From Pseudomonadota bacterium (GTDB lineage: Bacteria > Pseudomonadota > Alphaproteobacteria > Rhizobiales > Devosiaceae), in contig JAEWBN010000018.1 of the NCBI GenBank assembly GCA_023391095.1, forward strand, positions 5,888-69,887: DNA of 64,000 nt, in the 5' to 3' direction. A model generated the notes under the pieces. It was given only the letters and a program-made list of their open reading frames with translations, had not been told where the DNA came from and ran no database searches. The stretch's first letter is position 1. Every line of letters starts with the position of its first letter. This document shows, one piece after another, positions 51,838 to 61,623 of the stretch. Both the position numbers and the translations under genes were made by a program.

Positions 51838-52478
51838 CCAGAACAGCTCTTATCGTTTGGGGCGGGTGGGATGGTCACACACCCGAACAGAGCGCCCATG
51901 TTGTTGGCGACATGCTCAAGGCCAACGGCTTTGCCGTGGATATCGAGCCGACCACCGAAGCCTTTGCCGACGAAAAGCTCGGCGATTACAGCCTCATTGT
52001 GCCGGCCATCACCATGTCCCGCATCGAAAAGGAAGAGCTGACCAATCTCCTGGCGGCCGTGCGCGCCGGAACGGGCCTGGCCGGCTTTCATGGTCTTATG
52101 TGCGACAGCTTCCGCAACGAGCCAGACTACCAGTTCATGACCGGCGGCCAGTGGGTCGCGCATCCGGGCAATATCATCGACTATACCGTTAACGTCACCC
52201 GGCCCGACGATCCGGTGATGCAGGGCGTGGGCGATTTTCCCTACCGCTCCGAGCAATATTACATGCACTTCGATCCCAGCGTCGAAGTGCTGGCCACGAC
52301 GACCTTCTCGGGCGAATATTTCGACGAAATCGAGGGCGTAGTCATGCCGGTCGTCTGGAAGCGCCGCTTCGGCAAAGGCCGGGTTTTCTATTCGTCGCTG
52401 GGTCATGTGGCCGACGAGTTTAAGGTGCCGCAGATGCGCACAATTTTCGAACGCGGAGCCCTCTGGGCCGCCCGCTAA
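51834..52478 (+). CDS. ThuA-like domain protein (trehalose-utilisation family)
   Basis: 214 aa, ATG overlapping the ROK gene stop (ATGA). It starts TALIVWGGWDGHTPEQSAH and has LAGFHGLMCDSF, GGQWVAHPG and VVWKRRFGKGRVFYSSLGH, as in ThuA-like proteins of the glutamine-amidotransferase-like fold. ThuA in Sinorhizobium acts in trehalose/sucrose use by an oxidation-linked path. Exact chemistry here is unknown. Translation coupling to the ROK regulator and closeness to the MalK-type ATPase (78 bases) mark it as part of the sugar operon. Confidence 0.87.
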   Translation: MTRTALIVWGGWDGHTPEQSAHVVGDMLKANGFAVDIEPTTEAFADEKLGDYSLIVPAITMSRIEKEELTNLLAAVRAGTGLAGFHGLMCDSFRNEPDYQFMTGGQWVAHPGNIIDYTVNVTRPDDPVMQGVGDFPYRSEQYYMHFDPSVEVLATTTFSGEYFDEIEGVVMPVVWKRRFGKGRVFYSSLGHVADEFKVPQMRTIFERGALWAAR

Positions 52479-52555
52479 ACGGCGGCCTGCCGTGGGGCCT
52501 GAGGGCCGCCGGCGAGCACGCTAGACAAAGACATTCCATCGGCAAGGAGGAAACG

Positions 52556-53644
<1,089 letters not shown>

Positions 53645-53657
53645 CCAGGCTCAATTG

Positions 53658-53689
53658 CGGCGTGGCCCCAGGGGGCCGCGCCGTTTCTT
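53658..53689 (+). terminator. Rho-independent terminator after the MalK-type gene
   Basis: A 12-base stem with one G-T pair (CGGCGTGGCCCC / GGGGCCGCGCCG) and a 2-base loop is followed by TTTCTT. It starts 14 bases past the stop and precedes the end of the opposing small gene. Confidence 0.82.
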
Positions 53690-53704
53690 GGTAGCGAAGA
53701 ACCG

Positions 53705-54013
53705 CTATTCCTGCGTCGCCGGCACCATGCCGGGCAACTCGCTGCCGATCTCCACGGCCTTGCTCTGCTTGTCGAAAACGCAGATTATGCTGACTGGCGT
53801 GCCGCTGGCCTCCCCGCTCACCAGAGCCAGGCCATAGCTCTCGCTCCCGAACGGGTCGACCAAGACGCTGGGGTCGGAGATGACCTCGCTAACCGCGGCG
53901 CGACACCCCTCCTCCACCTCGACCGCAAACTCGGCCCAGGCATCGCCCGAGGCGGCCAAAGCGGGGTCGGCAGCAAGAAGGGCCGCGGAAATAAGCGCTG
54001 CACGTTTCAACAT
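53705..54013 (-). CDS. Small secreted protein, unknown function
   Basis: 102 aa from the ATG at 54013; longer upstream frames are unlikely because the signal peptide begins here. Residues 1-20 (MLKRAALISAALLAADPALA) are a signal peptide. The mature 80 residues have two cysteines (EEGCRAAV, SIICVFD), giving a likely disulfide, and read as a compact alpha/beta domain (SYGLALVSGEASG). No family is recognised. It stands between the sugar operon terminator and the tRNA gene. Confidence 0.7.
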   Translation of the reverse strand: MLKRAALISAALLAADPALAASGDAWAEFAVEVEEGCRAAVSEVISDPSVLVDPFGSESYGLALVSGEASGTPVSIICVFDKQSKAVEIGSELPGMVPATQE

Positions 54014-54175
54014 GTGTGGGTGCCTTGCATCAGAAAAGAGGCGCTCACCCGACCATCGCGCGAAGGCCTTTTCAAGGCATGTTTCCAAACCCGCTGGAGA
54101 ACAGCACGCACTGCGCAAACTTCCCCTTCCACCCCCCTTTGCCAGCCGCCCCCACCCTGCTAAAGACCCTCCTGA

Positions 54176-54251
54176 GGGCCTATAGCTCAATGGTTAGAGC
54201 CGACCGCTCATAACGGTCTGGTTCCAGGTTCGAGTCCTGGTGGGCCCACCA
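54176..54251 (+). tRNA. tRNA with CAT anticodon, probably tRNA-Ile2 (lysidine-modified) or elongator Met
   Basis: 76 bases with a full cloverleaf. The acceptor stem GGGCCTA pairs with TGGGCCC, CCA is encoded, the anticodon loop is CTCATAA with CAT at 54209-54211, and the T-arm is GGTTCGAGTCC. The short D-loop (AGCTCAATGGTTAGAGC) and the bases around the variable loop resemble E. coli Ile2 (ileX) more than elongator Met, but the two share the CAT anticodon. It is not an initiator, since the stem end G1-C72 is paired. Confidence 0.92.
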
Positions 54252-54430
54252 ATTTCCTTTGCTTTTTGACGCGACGTTCTGCATGCGCATCCTGCGCCGG
54301 GCCCGAACGGATTGCCTGCGCTAGGAGGTGACGCCCAGTGGGGCGTTCCGACGACCCAGCACAGTTCCAACCGCTTCCCCATCGCGCCCAACTCCCCTAT
54401 CCTTGCGCACAAAGTGTGCGGAGGGCGCCC

Positions 54431-55186
54431 ATGCGGGATGGCGATATCATTCACGGACTGATCCGGGGCCTTTCGGTCATCGAGTGCTTCGATGAACAGC
54501 ATGCGCGCATGTCGATATCGGACGTTGCCGAACGCACCGGTCTGGAACGCGCCACGGCCCGGCGGTGCCTGTTGACACTGACCCATCTGGGCTACGCGAC
54601 CTATGACGGCAAATTTTTCGAGCTCACGCCGCGCGTCCTCAATCTGGGCCATTCGTATCTCGCGGCCACGCCCCTGCCCCGGCTGATCCAGCCCTTCCTC
54701 GAGCAGCTTTCCGGCGCCACCAACGAGAGCACCTCGGCCGCCGTGCTCGATGGCACCGACATCCTCTATGTGGCCCGCGTCTCCACCCGCCGCGTCATGT
54801 CCATCAACCTGGCTCCTGGCGCGCGCCTTCCCGCCTATTGCACGTCCATGGGACGGACGCTTCTGGCGGCCCTGCCGCCCGAAGAGGCCCGCGCCATTCT
54901 CGAGCGCTCCGAACTAGTCGCCTATACCGATCACACCCGCGCCGACATGGCCTCGATCACCACCGAACTGGCCGTGATCGCCGCCCAGGGCTTTGCCGTC
55001 ATCGACCAGGAGCTGGAACTGGGCCTTTGTTCTATCGCCGTGCCGCTCTACGACGCGACCGGTCGCGTGGCTGCCGCCATCAACATTGGCGCCCAGTCCA
55101 CCCGCGCGCCGACGTCACGGATGATCGCCCATTTCCTCCCCCTGATGCGCAAGGTGCAGGCGGAAGTCCGCCCCCTCCTGCGCTAA
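54431..55186 (+). CDS. IclR family transcriptional regulator
   Basis: 251 aa from the ATG at 54431 (GGAGGG upstream); an earlier frame start at 54338 is not supported. Residues about 5-70 are a winged helix-turn-helix (SISDVAERTGLERATARRCL). Residues about 80-250 form the IclR effector domain (ISINLAPGARLPAYCTSMGRTLLA in parts, then AVPLYDATGRVAAAINIG). It resembles PcaR/PobR-type regulators of aromatic breakdown, but no such genes are near. It lies 230 bases before pstS. Confidence 0.9.
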   Translation: MRDGDIIHGLIRGLSVIECFDEQHARMSISDVAERTGLERATARRCLLTLTHLGYATYDGKFFELTPRVLNLGHSYLAATPLPRLIQPFLEQLSGATNESTSAAVLDGTDILYVARVSTRRVMSINLAPGARLPAYCTSMGRTLLAALPPEEARAILERSELVAYTDHTRADMASITTELAVIAAQGFAVIDQELELGLCSIAVPLYDATGRVAAAINIGAQSTRAPTSRMIAHFLPLMRKVQAEVRPLLR

Positions 55187-55290
55187 CCGCCAGCGCTAGG
55201 CCCTGCCATTCACGCGCACCTGGGCATGTCATAAAGCGCCGTCATCCACAGGCATGTTTTCTAATTTTCCTTCATTTACAATGCGTTGGC

Positions 55291-55312
55291 GCGTCACAAA
55301 CCCGTCATGCAA
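55291..55312 (+). promoter_or_regulatory. Pho box upstream of pstS
   Basis: GCGTCAC-AAAC-CCGTCAT contains two GTCA cores exactly 11 bases apart (55293 and 55304), the layout of PhoB boxes (CTGTCAT-N4-CTGTCAT). An AT-rich stretch (GAAATAAAAC) about 7-16 bases downstream could be the -10 region. Lies 105 bases before the pstS start. Confidence 0.72.
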
Positions 55313-55416
55313 CTGAAATAAAACCGTCGCTGACCACTCCTAAGGTCTGCCGCGTCAAAGGGCGGCCCACAAAGATGGCTGGCCATGCTTGCAATGAATT
55401 CCGAAAGGGAACTCCC

Positions 55417-56436
55417 ATGAAGACCGCACTCTACGCCAGCGCCGCTGTCATCGCGCTCGCCGCCTTCGGCGCCGCACCGGCTTTCGCCCAGTCGCGTGAC
55501 ACCATCCAGATCGCCGGCTCGTCGACGGTCCTGCCCTTCTCCTCCATCGTCGCCGAAGAATTTGGCGCGACCTTCCCCGAATTCAACACGCCCGTGGTTG
55601 GCTCCGGCGGCACGGGCGGCGGCTTCCGCCAGTTCTGCGAAGGCGTTGGTGACAACACCATCGACATCGCCAATGCCTCCCGCCCGATGCGCGACAGCGA
55701 ACGTGAAGCCTGCACCGCCGCTGGCGTCACCGATATCCGGGAAGTCCAGTTCGGCTTCGACGGCATCGTCTTTGCCTCGTCCGCTGCCGGCGCAGACTTC
55801 GCCCTGACCCCGGTTCAGGTGTTCAAGGCCATTGCGGCCAAGGTTCCGGTTGATGGCGAACTCGTCGACAACCCCTATACCTCCTGGGACCAGATCGACC
55901 CGTCCCTGCCGGCCCAGCCGATCGCGCTGGCCATTCCGGGCTCCAACCACGGCACCCGCGAAGTCTTCCAGGAAAAGGTCGTGACCCCCGGTGCCGAAGC
56001 GGCCGGCCTGCCCGAAGGCCTGTCCGACGAGGAGCTGGAAGCCGTTGAAACCACCTTCCGTCAGGACGTCGTGGTGGAAATCGCCGGTGACTACACCGAG
56101 ACCCTCGCCCGTCTGACCGCTGACCCCAACACCGTCGGCGTCTTTGGCCTCAGCTTCTACGACCAGAACCGCGACACCCTCAAGGTCGCCACCGTTGACG
56201 GCGTCGTGCCGTCGCTGGAAACCGTTGCTGCGGGCGAATATCCGGTCTCTCGCCCGCTCTACTTCTACGTCAAGGGCCAGCATATCGGCGTGATCCCCGG
56301 CCTTGCCGAATTCACCGAATACTTCCTGTCCGAAGGCGTTTCGGGCAATGGCGGGATTCTCGAATCCGCCGGCCTCATCCCGCAGCCGGCGGAAAAGTCC
56401 GCCGAAGTGCTCGCCGCCTTCCAGGCCGGTCAGTAA
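55417..56436 (+). CDS. pstS: PstS, phosphate-binding protein
   Basis: 339 aa from the ATG at 55417 (AAAGGGA about 7 bases upstream). Residues 1-24 are a signal peptide ending PAFAQ. The mature protein shows IQIAGSSTVLPFSSIVAEEF, GSGGTGGGFRQFCEG and DIANASRPMRDSE, the phosphate-binding loops of PstS. It captures phosphate in the periplasm. Preceded by a Pho box, so it should be induced in phosphate starvation. First gene of pstSCAB-phoU-phoB. Confidence 0.96.
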   Translation: MKTALYASAAVIALAAFGAAPAFAQSRDTIQIAGSSTVLPFSSIVAEEFGATFPEFNTPVVGSGGTGGGFRQFCEGVGDNTIDIANASRPMRDSEREACTAAGVTDIREVQFGFDGIVFASSAAGADFALTPVQVFKAIAAKVPVDGELVDNPYTSWDQIDPSLPAQPIALAIPGSNHGTREVFQEKVVTPGAEAAGLPEGLSDEELEAVETTFRQDVVVEIAGDYTETLARLTADPNTVGVFGLSFYDQNRDTLKVATVDGVVPSLETVAAGEYPVSRPLYFYVKGQHIGVIPGLAEFTEYFLSEGVSGNGGILESAGLIPQPAEKSAEVLAAFQAGQ

Positions 56437-56502
56437 TACAATCAGGCGGGCCGCAGCTTCTGCGGCCAGCTTCTCGTCCGGCACCACAAGGAAAGCGTTA
56501 CA

Positions 56503-57882
56503 GTGAACACTCTCATCGTCGCCGGACTGCTGCTCGTTCTCCTAGGCATTGCCTATCAGCTGGGCTGGTCCAAGAGCCGCGCCCTCGCCACCCCATCGGG
56601 CGTCCGTGTCCATTCCCGCGGCCAGTACCATGGCACGCTGGTCGTGCTCTGGACGCTGATCCCCGCCGTGCTGATCCTGGCGCTCTGGGCTTTCTTCGCG
56701 CCCGGCGTCACCCACTGGTACACCGTCTCGCAGATCCCCGCCGATGTGCTGCAGAGCCTCGACCAGATCGGGCTGAACCAGCAGGTCCAGCGCATTCGCG
56801 ACCTGGCCTCCGGCTTCGGCATCACCGGCGAACTGCGCCCCTTCGAGCAGGCCGCCGGGGAAAACCTCGCCCGCTTTCAGCTCCTGTCCTTCCTGATCAT
56901 GCTGGCCGCTGCTGCCGGTCTTGGGGTTCTCGGCCTCACCTTTGCGCAGCGCCGCATCACCGCGCGCCTCAGGGCCCGCAACGAGGTCGAGCGCTTCATT
57001 TCCGTTGCGCTGATCGCCTGTTCGGCCGTCGCCATCCTCACCACGGTGGGCATTGTCGCGTCGCTTGTGAGCGAGGCCTTCCGCTTCTTCACCTATATCA
57101 ACCCGCTCGATTTCTTCTTCGGCACCGTCTGGGCGCCGAAATTCAGCTCCACCGGCGCCGGCGACGCGGGACAGTATGGTCTCCTCCCCCTTCTGTCCGG
57201 CACGCTGATGATCTCGGCCATCGCCATGCTGGTGGCCGTGCCGGTAGGCCTGATGGCCGCGATCTACCTCAACCAGTATGCCCATGCGAATGTGCGCAGG
57301 ATCGTCAAGCCGATCATCGAAATCCTCGCCGGCATCCCCACCATCGTCTACGGCTTCTTTGCCCTTGTGACGGTGGGGCCGTTCCTGCGCGACTTCGGCG
57401 CTTCCATCGGCCTGTCCATCAGCGCCACCTCAGCTCTCACCGCGGGCCTCGTGATGGGCGTGATGATCATCCCGTTCATCTCGTCCCTGTCGGACGACAT
57501 TCTCAACCAGGTGCCGCGCTCCCTGCGTGACGGCGCCTATGGCCTGGGCGCCACCCAGTCGGAAACCATCCGCAACGTGCTGCTGCCTGCCGCGCTGCCG
57601 GGCATTGTCGGCGCCTTCCTTCTGGCGGTGAGCCGCGCCATTGGCGAAACCATGATCGTGGTGCTGGCCGCCGGCAACGCGCCCATCCTGCGCGGCAATC
57701 CGCTCGAGCCGGTCTCGACCATCACGGTGTCCATCGTCAATCAGCTGACTGGCGACACCGATTTTACCGGTCCGCAGTCCCTCGTCGCCTTCGCGCTGGG
57801 CCTGACGCTCTTCATCATGACGCTCTGCCTCAACATCGTCGCCCTCTACATCGTCCGCCGCTTCCGGGAGCAGTACGAATAA
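56503..57882 (+). CDS. pstC: PstC, phosphate ABC transporter permease
   Basis: 459 aa from GTG 56503 with AAGGAA upstream. About 140 residues longer than E. coli PstC, owing to an N-terminal extension with extra membrane segments and a soluble loop (QIPADVLQSLDQIGLNQQV), as is usual in alphaproteobacteria. The permease core carries EILAGIPTIVYGFFALVTVG and the EAA loop LRDGAYGLGATQSETI. Its TAA shares a base with the pstA ATG (TAATG). Confidence 0.95.
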   Translation: MNTLIVAGLLLVLLGIAYQLGWSKSRALATPSGVRVHSRGQYHGTLVVLWTLIPAVLILALWAFFAPGVTHWYTVSQIPADVLQSLDQIGLNQQVQRIRDLASGFGITGELRPFEQAAGENLARFQLLSFLIMLAAAAGLGVLGLTFAQRRITARLRARNEVERFISVALIACSAVAILTTVGIVASLVSEAFRFFTYINPLDFFFGTVWAPKFSSTGAGDAGQYGLLPLLSGTLMISAIAMLVAVPVGLMAAIYLNQYAHANVRRIVKPIIEILAGIPTIVYGFFALVTVGPFLRDFGASIGLSISATSALTAGLVMGVMIIPFISSLSDDILNQVPRSLRDGAYGLGATQSETIRNVLLPAALPGIVGAFLLAVSRAIGETMIVVLAAGNAPILRGNPLEPVSTITVSIVNQLTGDTDFTGPQSLVAFALGLTLFIMTLCLNIVALYIVRRFREQYE

Positions 57883-59237
57883 TGACCGACACCACTCTCG
57901 CTTCGGCGGCGGAGCGCCGCAAACTGGTGCGGGCCGGTCTGGGCCGTCGTCACCTCACCGAACGGCTGTTCCGCGCTTTCGGCGTCATCGCCATCTGCCT
58001 GGCGCTGGGCTTTGTCGCCCTGCTGTTCACCGATGTGCTGCGCAAGGGCATCCCGGCCTTCATGCAGTCCAACCTCCATCTCGAAGTCACCTTCGACCCC
58101 GAAGTGCTCAAGATCGAGACGGCGCCCGAACGCGTTGCCGGCCAGTCCGATGCCGATTTCCGCGCTGCCCGCCTTGCCTGGGAACGCAAGGTCGCCATGC
58201 TGAACTGGAACACGGTCATCGAAGCCGGGCTGCGCAACGCAGCCCCCGAGGGCTTCGAGATCGACAGCCGCCAGATTTTGACCATTGCCGAAAGCGATGC
58301 CCGCCATCGCGTGCGCCAGCTCTTTGTCGACAATCCCGACCTGCTCGGCCAGACCGTCGAAGTCGAGGTGCTGGCCTCCGCCAACACCGACAACTGGGTC
58401 AAAGGCAATATCGACCGCAATCTGGGCGATGCCCAACAGCAGCTGTCGGCCCCGGCCCGTGCCCTCATCGACATCTTCGAGGAAAACGGCACCATCACGC
58501 AGGGCTTTGCCACCTCCCTCTTCACCAATGTCGATAGCCGCTCGGCCCCCGCCTCGGCCGGTCTGCTCGGCGCGCTCATGGGCACGTTCTGGATGATGCT
58601 GATCGTGATCGTCCTTGCCGTGCCGCTCGGAGTGGGCAGCGCCATCTATCTGGAAGAGTTCGCGCCCAAGTCGCGCCTCACCGACCTCATCGAGGTCAAC
58701 ATCAACAACCTTGCGGCCGTGCCCTCCATCGTTTTCGGCCTGCTCGGCGCCGCTGTCTTCATCAACTGGTTCCGCCTGCCGCTCTCCGCCCCCCTGGCCG
58801 GTGGGCTGGTGCTGACCCTGATGACCCTGCCCACCATCATCATTGCCACCCGCGCGGCATTGAAGGGTGTGTCGCCAGCTCTCCGCCAGGCGGCGCTGGG
58901 CATGGGTGCCTCCAAGACGCAGATGGTCTTCCACCACGTCCTGCCGGTCACCTTTCCCTCCATCCTCACCGCCACCATCATCGGCGTGGCCCAGGCTATG
59001 GGCGAGACCGCGCCGCTCCTCTTGATCGGCATGAATGCCTTCGTCGCCTCTGTTCCCGGCACGCCGCTGGAGCAGGCCACCGCCCTGCCCGTCCAGATTT
59101 TCCTCTGGCAAGGCAATGAAAACCGCAATTTCTTCGAGCCGCGCACCTCTGCCGCCATCATGGTGCTGCTGGCCTTCATGATCACGCTCAACGCCATCGC
59201 CATCTTCCTGCGATCCCGCCTTGAAAAGCGCGCCTAA
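57882..59237 (+). CDS. pstA: PstA, phosphate ABC transporter permease
   Basis: 451 aa. About 155 residues longer than E. coli PstA; an extra soluble part (about residues 60-215) follows the first membrane segment and would lie in the periplasm. The core has EVNINNLAAVPSIVFGLLG and the loop LRQAALGMGASKTQMVFHHV. It forms the phosphate channel with PstC. pstB follows after 11 bases. Confidence 0.95.
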   Translation: MTDTTLASAAERRKLVRAGLGRRHLTERLFRAFGVIAICLALGFVALLFTDVLRKGIPAFMQSNLHLEVTFDPEVLKIETAPERVAGQSDADFRAARLAWERKVAMLNWNTVIEAGLRNAAPEGFEIDSRQILTIAESDARHRVRQLFVDNPDLLGQTVEVEVLASANTDNWVKGNIDRNLGDAQQQLSAPARALIDIFEENGTITQGFATSLFTNVDSRSAPASAGLLGALMGTFWMMLIVIVLAVPLGVGSAIYLEEFAPKSRLTDLIEVNINNLAAVPSIVFGLLGAAVFINWFRLPLSAPLAGGLVLTLMTLPTIIIATRAALKGVSPALRQAALGMGASKTQMVFHHVLPVTFPSILTATIIGVAQAMGETAPLLLIGMNAFVASVPGTPLEQATALPVQIFLWQGNENRNFFEPRTSAAIMVLLAFMITLNAIAIFLRSRLEKRA

Positions 59238-59248
59238 GGAGCCTCAGA

Positions 59249-60088
59249 ATGGACCTGCTTGCCAACAAGACCAAGCTGCCCGCAACCAAGGCGCTCAACG
59301 CCAATCTGGATCCGATGGACATGATCGAGCCCAACATCCGCCTGACCGCCCGTGACGTCACCGTTCACTACGGCGCCAAGCAGGCCCTGCACGGCATCTC
59401 CATCGACATCCCCGATCGCGCCGTCACCGCCTTTATCGGACCTTCGGGATGCGGCAAGTCCACGTTCCTCCGCTGCATCAACCGCATGAACGACACGATC
59501 GAAGGCGCCAAGGTCGGCGGCCGGATCGAGCTCGACGGTCAGGACATCTACGCGCCCGACCTCGATGTCGTTGAACTGCGCGCCCGTGTCGGCATGGTCT
59601 TCCAGAAGCCCAACCCCTTCCCCAAGTCGATCTACGACAACGTTGCCTATGGCCCGCGCATCCACGGTCTTGCCCGCAACAAGACCGATCTCGACGAGAT
59701 CGTGGTCAATTCCCTGCGCAAGGCCGGTCTTTTCGAGGAAGTGAAGGACCGGCTCAACGAGCCCGGCACCGGCCTCTCGGGCGGTCAACAGCAGCGCCTC
59801 TGCATTGCCCGCGCCATTGCCGTGGGCCCCGAAGTCATCCTCATGGACGAGCCCTGCTCGGCCCTCGATCCGATTGCCACGGCCATCATCGAGGAACTGA
59901 TCGACGAGCTTCGCACCAACTACACTATTGTCATCGTCACCCATTCGATGCAGCAGGCCGCCCGCGTCAGCCAGAAGACCGCCTTCTTCCACCTGGGCAA
60001 CCTCATCGAAAAGGGCGACACCGAAGAGATTTTCACCAATCCGGTGAACAAGCAGACCCAGGACTACATCATGGGTCGCATCGGTTAA
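59249..60088 (+). CDS. pstB: PstB, phosphate ABC transporter ATP-binding protein
   Basis: 279 aa. Walker A GPSGCGKST, VGMVFQKPNPFPKSIYDNVAYG (read as MVFQKPNPFPKSIYDN), signature LSGGQQQRLCIARAI, Walker B ILMDEPCSALDPIAT and switch VTHSMQQAARVS are the canonical PstB set. It drives phosphate import and, with PhoU, signals phosphate status. Confidence 0.97.
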   Translation: MDLLANKTKLPATKALNANLDPMDMIEPNIRLTARDVTVHYGAKQALHGISIDIPDRAVTAFIGPSGCGKSTFLRCINRMNDTIEGAKVGGRIELDGQDIYAPDLDVVELRARVGMVFQKPNPFPKSIYDNVAYGPRIHGLARNKTDLDEIVVNSLRKAGLFEEVKDRLNEPGTGLSGGQQQRLCIARAIAVGPEVILMDEPCSALDPIATAIIEELIDELRTNYTIVIVTHSMQQAARVSQKTAFFHLGNLIEKGDTEEIFTNPVNKQTQDYIMGRIG

Positions 60089-60108
60089 TCGGAAGCTGGA
60101 GAACCAAC

Positions 60109-60819
60109 ATGCCCAATACCGGCGCCGAACACATCGTCACCGCCTATAGCGAAGAGCTCTCTGCCCTCGCCCAGGCCATCGCCGAAATGGGCGGCCAGGT
60201 CGAAGCCGCCATCGAAAACGGCACCCGCGCCCTGCTCAAGCTCGACCGAGAACTGGCCGACGTCACCATCATCGCCGACCAGCGCATCGACGACATGCAG
60301 CGCAAGATCGACGACATGGCCGTTTCCATGATTGCCCGCCGCCAGCCCATGGCCTCCGACCTGCGCGCCATCATCACGGCCATCCACGTGGCCAATGACC
60401 TCGAACGCATTGGCGACATGGCCAAGCAGCTGGCCCGCCGCTCGCTCAAGCTCGAGGGCATCAATCTCCAGCCCACTTTCTACAATGGCGTGCGCAACAT
60501 GACCGCGCTGGTGCTAGGTCAGCTCAAGGCTGCCCTCGACGCCTATGCCAACCGCGATGCCAGCGCATCGGTGGAGGTCTGCAACCGCGACGACGAGGTC
60601 GATGCCATGCACACCTCGCTCTTCCGCGAGCTCCTGACCTACATGCTGGAAGACCCCCGCAACATCACCACCTGCACGCATCTGCTGTTCTGCGCCAAGA
60701 ATCTGGAACGCATCGGCGACCACGCCACCAACATCGCCGAGCGCGCCTACTATCTGGCCACCGGCAAGCAGCTGACTGCCGAAGTCCAGCAGCTCCAGCG
60801 CACCCAGATCAAACCTTAA
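60109..60819 (+). CDS. phoU: PhoU, phosphate signalling regulator
   Basis: 236 aa, two PhoU helical-bundle repeats. The metal-binding motifs (DxxxxD type) appear in DQRIDDMQRKIDDM and in NRDDEVDAMHTSLF; HVANDLERIGDMAKQLAR and CAKNLERIGDHATNIAE are the conserved helices. It restrains PstSCAB and damps PhoR-PhoB signalling. A palindromic repeat separates it from phoB. Confidence 0.96.
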   Translation: MPNTGAEHIVTAYSEELSALAQAIAEMGGQVEAAIENGTRALLKLDRELADVTIIADQRIDDMQRKIDDMAVSMIARRQPMASDLRAIITAIHVANDLERIGDMAKQLARRSLKLEGINLQPTFYNGVRNMTALVLGQLKAALDAYANRDASASVEVCNRDDEVDAMHTSLFRELLTYMLEDPRNITTCTHLLFCAKNLERIGDHATNIAERAYYLATGKQLTAEVQQLQRTQIKP

Positions 60820-60828
60820 CCTTCTTCT

Positions 60829-60861
60829 CCTCCCCCTATCAGGGGGAGGCCGGGTGGGGGT
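60829..60861. repeat. Palindromic repeat between phoU and phoB, shared with the urtA-urtB element
   Basis: The stem CCTCCCCCT (60829-60837) / AGGGGGAGG (60841-60849) plus its right flank match the second half of the urtA-urtB element exactly over 22 bases (60840-60861). It lies 10 bases past the phoU stop. Confidence 0.85.
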
Positions 60862-60920
60862 AGAACCACAATCAACAGGCCGTCGCTCCAGTGGAGCGCC
60901 GACCGACGGAGCACGTCCAT

Positions 60921-61622
60921 ATGCCCGCGACCATCCTGATCGTCGAAGACGAAGCCGATATCGCCCTCCTGCTGCGTTACAACCTTGAGGCCGAGGGCTT
61001 CCGCGTCCTCACCGCAGAAACCGGCGATGAGGCCCAGCATGCCATCCAGGACAGCCTGCCCGACCTGATCCTCCTGGACTGGATGCTGCCCGAAATCTCC
61101 GGCATCGAACTGTGCCGGCGGCTGCGGGCGCGCGAGGAAACCGCCCGCGTGCCGATCATCATGCTCACCGCCCGCGGCGAGGAAGAAGAACGCGTTCGCG
61201 GCCTCACGACAGGCGCTGACGACTATATCGTCAAGCCCTTCTCCGTCCCCGAACTTCTCGCCCGCATCCACGCCCTTTTGCGCCGCGCCAATCCAAACCT
61301 GGTGACCACGGCAATCAAACTGGGCGATCTGGAGATCGACCGCACCACCCACCGCGTCCGGCGCGGCAATCGCGACATTCACCTCGGCCCCACTGAATAT
61401 CGCCTGCTCGAATATCTTATGCGCCAGCCCGGCCGCGTCTATTCGCGCGAGCAACTGCTCGATGGCGTCTGGGGCAACGATGTCTATGTCGATGAACGCA
61501 CCGTGGACGTCCATATCGGGCGCCTCCGCCGTGCCATCAATCGCGGCCGCGAAACCGACCCGATCCGCACCGTCCGCGGCGCCGGCTACGCCTTCGACGA
61601 ACGCTTCGCCCAGACCGCCTGA
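60921..61622 (+). CDS. phoB: PhoB, phosphate-regulon response regulator
   Basis: 233 aa from the ATG at 60921. OmpR/PhoB type: receiver with D10, phospho-acceptor D53 in LILLDWMLPEISG and Lys in YIVKPFSV; C-terminal winged helix (LGPTEYRLLEYLMRQPGRVYSREQL in parts, DVHIGRLRRAI). It binds Pho boxes such as the one before pstS. No phoR is present next to it. It ends one base before the converging TetR stop codon. Confidence 0.95.
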   Translation: MPATILIVEDEADIALLLRYNLEAEGFRVLTAETGDEAQHAIQDSLPDLILLDWMLPEISGIELCRRLRAREETARVPIIMLTARGEEEERVRGLTTGADDYIVKPFSVPELLARIHALLRRANPNLVTTAIKLGDLEIDRTTHRVRRGNRDIHLGPTEYRLLEYLMRQPGRVYSREQLLDGVWGNDVYVDERTVDVHIGRLRRAINRGRETDPIRTVRGAGYAFDERFAQTA

Positions 61623-61623
61623 C

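Noticed and set aside
54194..54652. Minus-strand frame of about 150 codons over the tRNA, ending GPTRTRTWNQTVMSGRL
   Set aside because: This peptide is the well-known false translation of an antisense tRNA gene; the frame opposes the tRNA and the IclR gene and is not a protein.
55226..55245. TGTCAT ... CGTCAT pair as a second Pho box
   Set aside because: The two halves are 13 bases apart, not the 11 expected for a PhoB dimer site.
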